The notes under the pieces: model-generated
Databases searched by the model: none
Seen by the model: the letters and a program-made list of their open reading frames with translations, nothing else
What the model was told of the DNA's origin: nothing
In this document: piece after piece, positions 1 through 8,595 of the stretch
Layout of the letters: the number at the start of each line of letters is the position of its first letter
Numbering within the stretch: the first letter of the stretch is position 1
Assembly (NCBI GenBank): GCA_026710155.1
Contig: JAPORQ010000035.1
Location: forward strand, 1 to 43,103
From: Paracoccaceae bacterium
Lineage (GTDB): Bacteria; Pseudomonadota; Alphaproteobacteria; Rhodobacterales; Rhodobacteraceae
DNA length: 43,103 nt
Direction: 5' to 3'
Position numbers and translations under genes: made by a program

Positions 1-215
1 CACCGGATTTTGACATGTGATTGTGAAGCAAGGTAACAGGGGAATTAACCACCATTTTGGCACGAAGAGTCTAAGTGCCTGTTCCATGAGTCTAAAAATG
101 TAGCAAATTCAATACATTTTCGGTTCCAAATCAGTTATGAATTTCAGGTCAAACAGCATCATTTATATTGCTTTTGTGACTAATGATTCAGGTTTTAAAA
201 TTTGATAAATCCTAC
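1..215. other. Left-edge non-coding sequence
   Basis: I see no gene, tRNA or clear terminator between the window edge and the end of the cytochrome peroxidase gene. The sequence is AT-rich, with no strong inverted repeat followed by a T run. It may hold the 3' untranslated region of the minus-strand peroxidase gene. Confidence 0.5.
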
Positions 216-1580
216 TTAATCGACCAAAAGACCGCTTGGTACTTCATTTGGCCTTCCCAACCTCCCTTTTATGCTTTCTGTCCCAGTTAGGGCATGTAAA
301 AAGGCAATCAATTGCTGAATTTCCTGTTCACTCAGTTCAAGGGGCTCAATGTCGATGAAGTTTTTGAAGCGTTCCATTTCGAGGCGATCGTCATGGATAA
401 TGAAATCCCGTCTTTCGGCTTTTTCAAATGCTGGCAGAATGACTTGTGATGAGTCCCAATTCGCAAGACTTACGACCGGATTGAGGTGATGTCTTATTAT
501 TCCCTCCAAGGTGGCATAGGCACCATTATGGCCATAGGGTGCAGTAAGGCTTACATTTCTCAATGCAGGAGTCCGAAACCTGTAGGAATCCTCCCATCGA
601 TCACTTTCAGCCAATCTTCCAACATCCCTGACATGGAGATCAAATTTGCGTGTTCTGCCTGGTCCAAAAGGCGGTATCGCCAAAGCATGAAACCTTTGGT
701 CGGCAAACAATTTGCCACTATGACAGGATGAACAGTTTCCCTTTCCAAAGAAAATTTCCAATCCCGCAAGTTCCTCTGCATTCAAGGCATCCAAATCACC
801 GTTCAAATATTGATCAAAGGGACTATCGAAACTTCTCCATTCGCTTCCCATGAACGCCCCAAGTGCATTACCGACATGAGTAATATTGATGTCCTTGAAT
901 GAATCCACATCGCCGAATGCCTCGATGAAAAGGGATTCATAATCGGGTATGTCCCTGATCCTGTCAATGAGAAGGGGCCAACCATAATCAATCCTTTCGT
1001 TGACTGCAGGTGAAATTTCGTTTTCCTCAAGATTGCCCATCATTTCAACCTCACCAATCAGGGGGAACAAGGATTGTGCCGCGAGAAGCGTTTCCAAACC
1101 TTCAGGTAAAAATTCTTCGGCCGGTGTGTTGAAACCGTTGCCAAAGTAATCATCGCTACTCACCCTGCCGTCATTGAATATCTGACTGATTTCCTTGGCC
1201 CCGACATTGAATAGGGCTTGGGAATTTCTGGGCATTCTACGCCTGATGGTTTGGTTGTCGGCAGGTACGGTTCGATTTTCTCCGATTCCTATTCCTCCCT
1301 GCCCCAAACCCAGTGACAAGCCATCAGCACTGTGCAAATCATGGTGATGGCAGGTTCCACAGGAAATGTTTCTATTGCCGGATAAAATGGGATCATAAAA
1401 CAGCAATTGTCCAAGTTTGGCCTGATTTTCGTCAAAAGGCAGAAAATCACTTTCTTCCAGTTTCAGGGATTCCATCCATTCCTGGGAAAGGTAAAATTCT
1501 CCTGCCTTGGCAAATCCGGAAAAAGCAAAAATGAAATAAAACGCTAAAAACGAAAATCGAACAATTTTGAAAAATCTCAT
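216..1580 (-). CDS. Di-haem cytochrome c peroxidase / MauG family protein
   Basis: This is a 454-residue exported c-type cytochrome. An N-terminal hydrophobic signal (about residues 5-25, ending near AKAG) is followed by two haem-attachment motifs, CGTCH at 74-78 and CSSCH at 283-287. That two-haem spacing is typical of the bacterial CcpA/MauG superfamily, which reduces H2O2 or performs oxidative modification in the periplasm. The open frame continues upstream to 2057, but that part runs antisense through the Sel1 gene and lacks coding character. The ATG at 1578-1580, directly before the signal peptide, is the sensible start. It diverges from the Sel1-repeat gene with only 15 bases between start codons, so the promoters must overlap. 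I cannot tell peroxidase from MauG-like activity. Confidence 0.9.
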   Translation of the reverse strand: MRFFKIVRFSFLAFYFIFAFSGFAKAGEFYLSQEWMESLKLEESDFLPFDENQAKLGQLLFYDPILSGNRNISCGTCHHHDLHSADGLSLGLGQGGIGIGENRTVPADNQTIRRRMPRNSQALFNVGAKEISQIFNDGRVSSDDYFGNGFNTPAEEFLPEGLETLLAAQSLFPLIGEVEMMGNLEENEISPAVNERIDYGWPLLIDRIRDIPDYESLFIEAFGDVDSFKDINITHVGNALGAFMGSEWRSFDSPFDQYLNGDLDALNAEELAGLEIFFGKGNCSSCHSGKLFADQRFHALAIPPFGPGRTRKFDLHVRDVGRLAESDRWEDSYRFRTPALRNVSLTAPYGHNGAYATLEGIIRHHLNPVVSLANWDSSQVILPAFEKAERRDFIIHDDRLEMERFKNFIDIEPLELSEQEIQQLIAFLHALTGTESIKGRLGRPNEVPSGLLVD

Positions 1581-1595
1581 ATTTGTTAAACTTGC

Positions 1596-2090
1596 ATGAT
1601 CATGACTCAAACAAAATTCCTGTTTTTCCCGACAATCCTTTTTTTCCTGATTCCGCTTCAAGGCACTGGCGACATTGAATATGCCAAGGATCTCATGGAA
1701 GCCAACAGATTTGAGGAAGCCATGGCCGAGCTTCTTCCTGCTGCTCATTCCGGTAATGCCGATGCCGAGGAATTGATCGGCATCATGTACGCCTTGGGAC
1801 TTGGCGTTCCCCAGGATGATGTAAGAGCCTTTGAATGGTATCTCAGATCTTCCATGAAAGCCCATCCAGGAGCCCAATCTGGAGTGGGCTGGTATTATGA
1901 AACGGGAAGGGGCCTGGAAAAACCTGATATCGTCAGAGCTTACATGTGGTACACCCTTTCGGCAATAGGAGGAGATCCTGATGCCAAGATCAGTCTTGAA
2001 TTCCTTGTAACGAAAATGACGCGTGAGGAAATAAATCAGGGAAAAATTTTGGTACAAGATTACAGACCTTGGATGTACCCCTTGAGGTAG
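1596..2090 (+). CDS. Sel1-repeat (TPR-like) secreted or membrane-anchored protein
   Basis: This 164-residue protein begins with a short hydrophobic segment (about residues 5-23), consistent with a signal peptide or anchor. Sel1-like helical repeats follow, recognisable by the patterns AxxLIGxMYxLGxGVPQDxxxAFxWYxxSS, AQSxVGWYYETGxG and AYMWYTLSAxGG. Sel1 repeats are protein-interaction scaffolds, and small secreted forms are common in proteobacteria. The start is ATG at 1596, with a second in-frame ATG two codons later. The gene diverges from the cytochrome peroxidase gene and converges on the PhyH gene 24 bases away. No specific role can be read from the sequence. Confidence 0.85.
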   Translation: MIMTQTKFLFFPTILFFLIPLQGTGDIEYAKDLMEANRFEEAMAELLPAAHSGNADAEELIGIMYALGLGVPQDDVRAFEWYLRSSMKAHPGAQSGVGWYYETGRGLEKPDIVRAYMWYTLSAIGGDPDAKISLEFLVTKMTREEINQGKILVQDYRPWMYPLR

Positions 2091-2114
2091 CCCCTCTGTT
2101 GATGGTTAAATCAT

Positions 2115-2825
2115 TCAAACGCTTACCGGTTTGGCAAACCTTTTCAATTGACCTGATTCAGGATTCCGCAAAGGTTCTGAACTATATTGAATTAGATAGG
2201 CCCGTCGGTTTTTGTCAGTGATGTTTGCCCCTGAACTATGCAGGGTAAGGCTGGAAAAAACAACAAGCATTCCTTTCGGACCAATAACCATGGTTCCTTC
2301 ATCCGCACCATCATAACCAACCAACTCATTTGAACTCCTGTCCCAATTGTGGTTATCGATATAATTTTGCTCCTTGAGATTCCGTGGCAGGATTCGGAGG
2401 CAACCGTTTTTTTCATTAGCCTCATCAATGGCCATCCAGACACTGACATATGGTTTATGATCAAAACCGACATAGGCACTATCCTGATGCCAGGCAAAAC
2501 TTGCCCCGGTTTTTGGTCCCTTCACCACGAATTGCTCGTTGAACAGATAGCATTCATGACCCACAACCCTTGAAGCTACCCTGGCTGGCAGTCCGGAGAG
2601 AATAAACGATTCCAGGCCATCAAACTCTTCATGACGATGGGCAAGAAATCTTCTTCTTTTCCCCAATCCGATTTCATGACGGTCACCACCCCCATCATCC
2701 ACCGGCTCATCCAGCAGGGCATCACAACAGTTTTCAAGAAGTTTTAGGTCTCTCATGGACAGGGCTTCCTGGTCAACGAAATAACCCTCCCGATCAAAAG
2801 TGTCCAATTCAATCTCCGGCAACAA
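2115..2825 (-). CDS. Phytanoyl-CoA dioxygenase (PhyH) family protein
   Basis: This is a 236-residue predicted Fe(II)/2-oxoglutarate oxygenase. The metal ligands are visible as H113-x-D115 in WHQDSAY and the distal H196 in TLHSSGAN. A following arginine (207 or 208, in RRAYLIQY) would bind 2-oxoglutarate. PhyH enzymes hydroxylate varied small molecules, so the substrate is unknown. The first residues of the fold (FDREGYFV) lie upstream of the first in-frame ATG (codon 24), so a TTG at 2823-2825 is needed as start unless there is a frameshift. A tandem ATG with a well-spaced AAGGAGG lies just upstream but one base out of frame across a run of seven T. The gene sits immediately after the dctP terminator and may still be read with the TRAP operon. 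Confidence 0.85.
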   Translation of the reverse strand: MLPEIELDTFDREGYFVDQEALSMRDLKLLENCCDALLDEPVDDGGGDRHEIGLGKRRRFLAHRHEEFDGLESFILSGLPARVASRVVGHECYLFNEQFVVKGPKTGASFAWHQDSAYVGFDHKPYVSVWMAIDEANEKNGCLRILPRNLKEQNYIDNHNWDRSSNELVGYDGADEGTMVIGPKGMLVVFSSLTLHSSGANITDKNRRAYLIQYSSEPLRNPESGQLKRFAKPVSV

Positions 2826-2853
2826 AAAAAGGAGGCCATCATGATTGGCCTCC
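2824..2853 (-). terminator. Rho-independent terminator after dctP, overlapping the phyH start
   Basis: On the minus strand GGAGGCCA pairs with TGGCCTCC around a 7-base loop (arms 2846-2853 and 2831-2838). Seven T follow (2824-2830). It lies 17 bases past the dctP stop codon. The arms also contain a Shine-Dalgarno-like AAGGAGG and a tandem ATG, so the hairpin may also affect translation of the PhyH gene. Confidence 0.75.
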
Positions 2854-2869
2854 TTGATGTTGGCATAAT

Positions 2870-3940
2870 TTAGTTGATGATTGATGCGTTCAACATGTCA
2901 ATCTCGGCCTCGGCAGCTGCAGCTGCTTCGACCAAGGCATCAAATACTTCCTGACCACCCTTTACGTTGGACTTGAACCATTCATAAACGGGAGCGGCAG
3001 CATCCTTGAACATCTGCTTTTGGTCTGGAGTAGGCACATAGATGTTTCCTCCAATCTCCACAAAATCAGTATAGGCCTGAATGGATTTTCTCTTTGGTGA
3101 GGCGAATGTGGCCTGTTGCAGTTCGGTGAAGCCATTGGCAACAACCTGCCTGAGTGATTCGGGCATGCTCATGAGTTTCTCGTTGTTCATCCACCACAGG
3201 GCGCCCATGTAGGCATGACCATCAAGAGTGATGTATTTCAAGCCAGCATCGGGGAATTTCATGCCCATGATGTCGGTGATGCCGTTTTTGGAACCTTCAA
3301 CGACTCCTGTCTGGAATGAGGTGAACAACTCGGGCCAGGGAATCGGAGTTGGACTGCCACCCAACGCCTTGACGAGTTCCTGGGGAAGGTCGGCAACGAC
3401 AGTCCTGATTTTCAAACCTTCCATGTCGGATGGTTCCTGAATGACTCTTTGGGTATTGGCGAAGTTTCTCCAGCCACCGGTATTCCCAATGGTCATCAGT
3501 CTGATTGTACCGTTTGAATCTTCCAGCGCCTTTTGACGAAGAAGATTTACAAAATCACCACGTAGAACGGTCTCGGCGACCCGGTCATCCCTCAGGAGAT
3601 AAGGCAGGTCAAAGATCTGGACATAGGGAAAGATGCCTGCAGCACCACCTGATGTGGAGATATATACATCCATGGTGCCATCGGAAATTCCCTGCAGGCA
3701 CTCAGCACCATTGGCACACAACTGGGTTCCGGCAAAGATCTCAACTGAAATCGCACCGTTCGAACGGGATTCTACATAATCCTTGAATACGACAATCCCA
3801 TCATAGTCTTCATCGTTCAGGTCTGGGCCAACAACAGCTCTCAGATTATAATCGGCGGCGATTGCGGCACCCAGACCAATCATTAACCCAAACAAAACTG
3901 TCACCCCCAATTTAAAAGGTTTAAACAATCTACTCAACAT
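2870..3940 (-). CDS. dctP: TRAP transporter solute-binding subunit (DctP family)
   Basis: This 356-residue periplasmic binding protein belongs to a tripartite ATP-independent transporter. A classic signal peptide occupies residues 1-28 (cleavage after AIA). The body shows DctP-family features: GLKIRTV, with the arginine that usually contacts a substrate carboxylate, then PTPIPWPELFTSFQTGVVEG. The start ATG is well supported by an upstream GGAGAAAA. It is the last gene of the TRAP group. It is separated from dctM by 190 bases and followed by a strong terminator, so it may also have its own promoter, as is common for abundant binding proteins. Two M20 peptidases upstream in the same operon suggest an acylated amino acid or similar carboxylate as substrate (inference). 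Confidence 0.95.
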   Translation of the reverse strand: MLSRLFKPFKLGVTVLFGLMIGLGAAIAADYNLRAVVGPDLNDEDYDGIVVFKDYVESRSNGAISVEIFAGTQLCANGAECLQGISDGTMDVYISTSGGAAGIFPYVQIFDLPYLLRDDRVAETVLRGDFVNLLRQKALEDSNGTIRLMTIGNTGGWRNFANTQRVIQEPSDMEGLKIRTVVADLPQELVKALGGSPTPIPWPELFTSFQTGVVEGSKNGITDIMGMKFPDAGLKYITLDGHAYMGALWWMNNEKLMSMPESLRQVVANGFTELQQATFASPKRKSIQAYTDFVEIGGNIYVPTPDQKQMFKDAAAPVYEWFKSNVKGGQEVFDALVEAAAAAEAEIDMLNASIIN

Positions 3941-4130
3941 TCTATTTTTCTCCTAAATACTCAAAAACAGGGCTGTGGAAAATTGGTATGAGATGCCAGT
4001 TTCCCACGGAAACCGGTTACCTTACACCCCCGTTCTTAAATTGCTTTTTTGAATATGGAGCAAGAATTCCATCCAACTCCATCAACACTCTAATATATTT
4101 TTGGCAGAAATCTGCAACATAATTTCCCAA

Positions 4131-5420
4131 TTACCTGATAAACCCAAACAACTCGGGAATAAACAGGGAGATTGGAGGTATGTATGTTATGAGAAAAATC
4201 ACCAAAATCTCAACGGCGAGGAACGGCAATATGGTCTTGGCAAGGGATTCAACCCTGACGCCAGATATGCTTGATGCCACAAACAGCACCAATCCCATGG
4301 GGGGAGTGACCAGTCCAACAGTCAAATTGACGGACATGATGATGGCAAAGTGAACCGGATGAACTCCCATTTCAATGAATATTGGTGCCAGTATAGGCCC
4401 CAGGATGATTATGGCTGGACCAGCATCCAGAAACATGCCGACAATGAAAAGCAAAATATTGATGAGAAACAACAAAACCAGGGGATTGGAGGAGAGAGTC
4501 AATACCCATCCGGCCAGAATTTCCGGGAGATGGCTCAATCCCACGATGGCCTTGAAGGCCATGGCAGCTCCCACCAGCAAAAGAACCACGGTGGACGACA
4601 AGGCAGCCCTGACCAGTACTTCCGGCAGATCGCTCCAAGTCATTGTCTTGAGCAGGAAAATACTGATTATCAAGGCATAGGCAACGGCGACGGCTGAGGC
4701 CTCCGTCGGGGTAAACACTCCAGCAAGGATTCCCCCCAGGATGATTACGGGTGTCAGTAACGGGAAAAAGGCTCTGGCGGCCGCCCGAATTCTTTGACGC
4801 CAGGTTGCCCGCTGGGAAGCAATGGGGAAATCATTTTTCTTCGCAAGATAACCTGTAACAATCATGAGACCAACCCCAACCATCAGACCGGGAATCATGC
4901 CACCGAGGAATAGGGCAGCAACCGATTCTCCCATGACATAGGCATAGATAATCATTATGCCGGACGGAGGAATGATCGGACCTATAACCGAGGATGCGGC
5001 GGTAATGGCAGCAGCGAATCTTCTGGAGTAACCATTTTTCTCCATGGCGGGTATGAGCATTGATCCCAAGGCCGAAGTGTCGGCAACAGCCGATCCGGAA
5101 AGTCCTGCAAACAGCATCGAGGAAAGAATGTTTACATGCGCAAGACCACCCCTGAAATGCCCCATCATGACCTGGGCAAAATCAACCAGTCTTCTGGTAA
5201 TCCCTCCCCTGTTCATCAACTCGCCAGCCAGCATGAAGAAGGGAATTGCCATCAGGGGAAAAGAATCAATGCCGTTATAGATGTTTCGATACAAAAAGGC
5301 GATGTCCCGTTCCTGTCCGATACCCCACAGAACCAGGCCGGGGCCGGCCAACATGGCAAAAAAGACCGGCACTCCCACAAACAGAAAAACCAAAAATAAC
5401 GGTAGAAACAAAATCATCAT
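4131..5420 (-). CDS. dctM: TRAP transporter large permease (DctM family)
   Basis: This 429-residue, very hydrophobic protein has about twelve membrane segments and is the usual length for DctM. Recognisable family stretches include FAGLSGSAVADTSALGSM near residue 105-125, GPIIPPSGIMIIYAY, and VTPPMGLVLF near the C-terminus. It is the cation-coupled transport subunit that works with the DctQ subunit and the DctP binding protein. It starts only five bases after dctQ ends, so the two are almost certainly co-transcribed and translationally coupled. A 190-base gap separates its end from dctP. Confidence 0.96.
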   Translation of the reverse strand: MMILFLPLFLVFLFVGVPVFFAMLAGPGLVLWGIGQERDIAFLYRNIYNGIDSFPLMAIPFFMLAGELMNRGGITRRLVDFAQVMMGHFRGGLAHVNILSSMLFAGLSGSAVADTSALGSMLIPAMEKNGYSRRFAAAITAASSVIGPIIPPSGIMIIYAYVMGESVAALFLGGMIPGLMVGVGLMIVTGYLAKKNDFPIASQRATWRQRIRAAARAFFPLLTPVIILGGILAGVFTPTEASAVAVAYALIISIFLLKTMTWSDLPEVLVRAALSSTVVLLLVGAAMAFKAIVGLSHLPEILAGWVLTLSSNPLVLLFLINILLFIVGMFLDAGPAIIILGPILAPIFIEMGVHPVHFAIIMSVNLTVGLVTPPMGLVLFVASSISGVRVESLAKTILPFLAVEILVIFLITYIPPISLFIPELFGFIR

Positions 5421-5425
5421 TTGAT

Positions 5426-6010
5426 TTACTCGGTGGCAGAAGAGATCTTATCGTAGGGGCTGGGATAGCTGACATTTGAATTCAGCAGTGTGTGAACCTG
5501 TTGAATGATCAATTCGAGACCAACCAGGACCATCAATACAAAACCGGTCGGAAGGGACATGTACATCCAGGCCAATTTGATCCGGATTGATTCCATCCCG
5601 ATCAAGGAAAGGGGTATCTTCATCGAGCTGGAGTTGAACAACCATCCGCTTGCAATGTGTTTGTTGGCAAACCACAAGGCAACCAATAGCGTAACAATGC
5701 CAAGAACAAGGATCAGGAGATTGAATAGGCCACCGAGGGTCCTGCCCATAAAGTCCTTGATTATGTCAATGGAAACAAAACTACCCCATCTGTATGCGGA
5801 TGGAGCCATTAGACCCGTCATCCAAAGCATGCAAAAGCGGGCTGCTTCATCAGGCCATGGCAAGGCATTGTTCAGTATGTACCTGAAGAATACCTGTATC
5901 AGGATACAGGCAACCATCAGTCCCAGGGCAATTATGGCCAAAACCCGAAACAAGGCCAGTATTCTGGTCAGGATATTCCCGTAAATCTTTACCAAATCAG
6001 TTAGTTCCAT
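5426..6010 (-). CDS. dctQ: TRAP transporter small permease (DctQ family)
   Basis: This 194-residue protein has four predicted membrane helices and the DctQ signature region around FFRYILNNALPWPDEAARF followed by WMTGLMAPSAYRWG. DctQ bridges the DctM permease to the system and is needed for transport. The ATG at 6008-6010 gives a normal N-terminus. It lies 52 bases after the upstream M20 amidohydrolase gene and five bases before dctM, within one minus-strand operon. Family assignment is secure; the substrate is not visible from this subunit. Confidence 0.94.
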   Translation of the reverse strand: MELTDLVKIYGNILTRILALFRVLAIIALGLMVACILIQVFFRYILNNALPWPDEAARFCMLWMTGLMAPSAYRWGSFVSIDIIKDFMGRTLGGLFNLLILVLGIVTLLVALWFANKHIASGWLFNSSSMKIPLSLIGMESIRIKLAWMYMSLPTGFVLMVLVGLELIIQQVHTLLNSNVSYPSPYDKISSATE

Positions 6011-6062
6011 AGGGAGTTCCGAGCATCAACACCAATCTGCCATTACCGATGGCAATTGAAGA

Positions 6063-7229
6063 TCATGCCATGGGCAATCTTTGTTCGGCCATCTCAACCC
6101 ACCAGGAACAGCCCGCTGGTATGACCTCATCGTTAAAATCATACTGTGGGTGATGCAAGGGGGCTGTATCGCCATTGCCGATCAGGATAAAGGCACCTGG
6201 CCTGGCATTGAGCATATATGAGAAATCCTCCGCTCCCATCACGATCGGATGGTTGTCATCAACTCCGCTTGAGACCTTCTGGGCAGCCCTTGCCGCGAAC
6301 TCGGTTTCCCGTTCATGATTTTCTGTCACTGGATAACCATGATCATATTCCACCATTACCTTGCCACCAAAGGACTTTGCTATGCCCTCGGATATTGCAT
6401 GAATCTTGTCATACACTGTATCCTTGACATCTTTGTCCATTGTACGAACGGTGCCCTTCAGGAGGACATTTTGTGGAATGATATTGCTGGCCTTGGTATC
6501 GGTTTCAAATGAAGTTACAGATACAACAACCGTTTTGACCGGATCAATATTCCTTGAAGCGATTGCTTGCAAGGCAACGACAATATGGGCAGCAATCAGG
6601 GTCGTGTCCACCGCGATATCAGGTTTTGCTGCATGACCTCCCTTCCCTTCCACCTTGATATGAAATGTATCTGCCGCTGCAAAAAACGGCCCCGACCTGA
6701 TCGCGAAATCACCGACTTCCATGGCCGGGACATTATGCATCCCATAGACTTCGCTGATATCGAATCTATCCATCATCCCATCATCAACCATTTCCTTGCC
6801 ACCGCCACCGCCTTCTTCTGCGGGTTGGAAGATGACAGCAATCCTGCCGTTGAAGTTTCTGGTTTCGGCAAGATACTTTGCTGCTCCCAATAACATTGCG
6901 GTGTGCCCATCATGCCCACAGGCATGCATGACACCTGGCGTTTTGGATGTATAGGGAACCGATGTATCTTCCTCGATTGGCAGGGCATCCATATCCGCTC
7001 TCAGGCCGATCGTTTTGCCGGAGGTGTTCAAGCGACCATTGATAATCCCCACAACCCCGGTACGGCCGATACCACGAACTATCTCGTCACAACCAAATTC
7101 CTCGAGTTTGGTGGCTACGAAATCCGAAGTTCGGTAAACATCGAACATCAATTCCGGATTTTGGTGAATATCCCTTCGCCAATCACTTATTTCGCCATGC
7201 ATTTCTGAAAAACGGTTTCGAATTGCCAC
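6063..7229 (-). CDS. M20D-type amidohydrolase (hippurate/N-acyl amino acid hydrolase family)
   Basis: This 388-residue zinc peptidase-like enzyme shows the M20D motifs HACGHDGHTAMLLG, AEEGGGGG (the catalytic glutamate region) and a C-terminal MGAEDFSYML with the last metal ligand. Family members remove acyl groups from N-acylated amino acids or split hippurate-like amides. The chosen start is GTG at 7227-7229, preceded by AGGGAG; an ATG ten codons in is the alternative. It is encoded directly after a second M20 enzyme and before dctQM, so it probably acts on whatever the TRAP system imports. It has no signal peptide, so action should be cytoplasmic. Confidence 0.92.
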   Translation of the reverse strand: MAIRNRFSEMHGEISDWRRDIHQNPELMFDVYRTSDFVATKLEEFGCDEIVRGIGRTGVVGIINGRLNTSGKTIGLRADMDALPIEEDTSVPYTSKTPGVMHACGHDGHTAMLLGAAKYLAETRNFNGRIAVIFQPAEEGGGGGKEMVDDGMMDRFDISEVYGMHNVPAMEVGDFAIRSGPFFAAADTFHIKVEGKGGHAAKPDIAVDTTLIAAHIVVALQAIASRNIDPVKTVVVSVTSFETDTKASNIIPQNVLLKGTVRTMDKDVKDTVYDKIHAISEGIAKSFGGKVMVEYDHGYPVTENHERETEFAARAAQKVSSGVDDNHPIVMGAEDFSYMLNARPGAFILIGNGDTAPLHHPQYDFNDEVIPAGCSWWVEMAEQRLPMA

Positions 7230-7239
7230 CTTGTTCTCC

Positions 7240-8394
7240 CTAAGTCAATTCCCTGATGATCTTGCCAATGAACCGTTCCCCCGCTTCAAGCTGGGAAATG
7301 GAAATAAATTCATCTGCGCCATGAGCCTGTTCAATGCTTCCCGGTCCGCATACAACCGCGGAATAGCCCTCTTCCTGAAACTGACCGGCTTCAGTGGCAT
7401 AGGATACAACATTGATGCTGTTGTCGCCGGTGATCCTTCTTGCCATTTCTTCTGCAGCTCCATTCGTTTCAGGCTTCAATGGAGGTACATTGAACCAATC
7501 GCCCACATTAATCCCAGCTTCTTCATTAACCTTTTTCATTTCCGATTCAAGTTCAAGGGCATATTGCTGAAACTCGGACACCCATCTTTTGGGCTCTTCT
7601 CCAGGTACACATCGTATCTCGATAAAAAACCTGCAGTCCTTCGCCGTAATGTTCTGTGCCGTTCCACCCTTGATCTTGCCGACATGCAGTGTCGTATATG
7701 GCGGAACAAACTGACTGGTTATGCTGTCTTTCCTTTTCTCGCTGTTTTCCTTGTTGCGTTGATTGGCCCATTCAATCAGCTTGGCACCATACATGATGGC
7801 AGAAACACCCTGATGCATGATGGATGAATGCACCTCAAAGCCTCGGACATGGACTGAAATGGCAGTTCCACCCTTGTGGCCGGTGACAACCTTGAGCATT
7901 GAAGGTTCCCCGATAATGGCGAGTTTGGCTGGTGGCAATTGATCCCTGATCTTGCTGATCATTGGAGGGGCACCGATACAACCGATCTCTTCATCCCTGG
8001 AAAAGGCAAGCTGAATTGGACGTTTGAGTTCAACCTCTGTCATTTCAGGAACCATGGCCAGTACATTGGCAAGAAACCCTTTCATGTCACAGGTTCCCCG
8101 GCCATGAAGCTTGCCATCACTTTCAATCAGTTTCCAAGGGTCGGTTTGCCATTTCTGACCCGCGACAGGAACAACATCAGTATGCCCCGAGAGAATGATT
8201 CCATCAGGTTCTTCTGGCCCAATCAAGGCATAAATACTTGCCTTGGTGCCATCGGAATTATAATCAAGATGGCAATTGATACCATGGTCTTCCAGATAAT
8301 CACAGATCCAGCCAACCAGATCCAGATTGGAACCATTTGACACTGTTGGATACGATACCAAACTCTCCAATATGCTCCTGGATTTGATTGTCAT
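7240..8394 (-). CDS. M20A-type deacetylase, ArgE/DapE-like
   Basis: This 384-residue M20 metallopeptidase resembles acetylornithine deacetylase. Visible metal and catalytic motifs are LSGHTDVVP, GRGTCDMKGF, the general-base region SRDEEIGCIGAP and IGEPSM. A GPGSIEQAHGADEFI stretch near the C-terminus carries the final histidine ligand. ArgE-type enzymes hydrolyse N-acetyl-amino acids. Here the gene is not among arginine genes; it leads a TRAP operon with a second M20 hydrolase, which suggests catabolism of an imported N-acyl compound rather than arginine synthesis. It has an ATG start and ends ten bases before the next gene. I therefore give no gene symbol. Confidence 0.9.
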   Translation of the reverse strand: MTIKSRSILESLVSYPTVSNGSNLDLVGWICDYLEDHGINCHLDYNSDGTKASIYALIGPEEPDGIILSGHTDVVPVAGQKWQTDPWKLIESDGKLHGRGTCDMKGFLANVLAMVPEMTEVELKRPIQLAFSRDEEIGCIGAPPMISKIRDQLPPAKLAIIGEPSMLKVVTGHKGGTAISVHVRGFEVHSSIMHQGVSAIMYGAKLIEWANQRNKENSEKRKDSITSQFVPPYTTLHVGKIKGGTAQNITAKDCRFFIEIRCVPGEEPKRWVSEFQQYALELESEMKKVNEEAGINVGDWFNVPPLKPETNGAAEEMARRITGDNSINVVSYATEAGQFQEEGYSAVVCGPGSIEQAHGADEFISISQLEAGERFIGKIIRELT

Positions 8395-8595
8395 TAGAGT
8401 TGCAATTATCTTTTGAAGGAGATTTCATTCAATTTAATTTTTACAGAAGATTGAATAATAAAACTAATCATAAAAAAAGGGCATCACTATTTTTAAATCC
8501 TCTACAATTCCTATTATTCTAAACTGTCCCACTAAACAAGGAAAGACAATGATCGCAAATATTGCCTTGATCATATAAACCGAGATCAATTTGTT
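8395..8595. promoter_or_regulatory. Divergent promoter region between the M20/TRAP operon and the BMP/peptide ABC cluster
   Basis: About 200 AT-rich bases separate the two divergent start codons, so both operon promoters must lie here. I see plausible but not convincing -10-like boxes (for example CATATAAA near 8572) and no clear operator palindrome. Confidence 0.4.

Noticed and set aside
1581-2057. N-terminal extension of the cytochrome peroxidase frame to 2057
   Set aside because: It runs antisense through the Sel1 gene, begins with TTG, and places the true signal peptide in mid-protein.
2192-2497. Minus-strand 101-codon frame within the PhyH gene
   Set aside because: Shadow frame of the dioxygenase; the PhyH frame carries the catalytic motifs.
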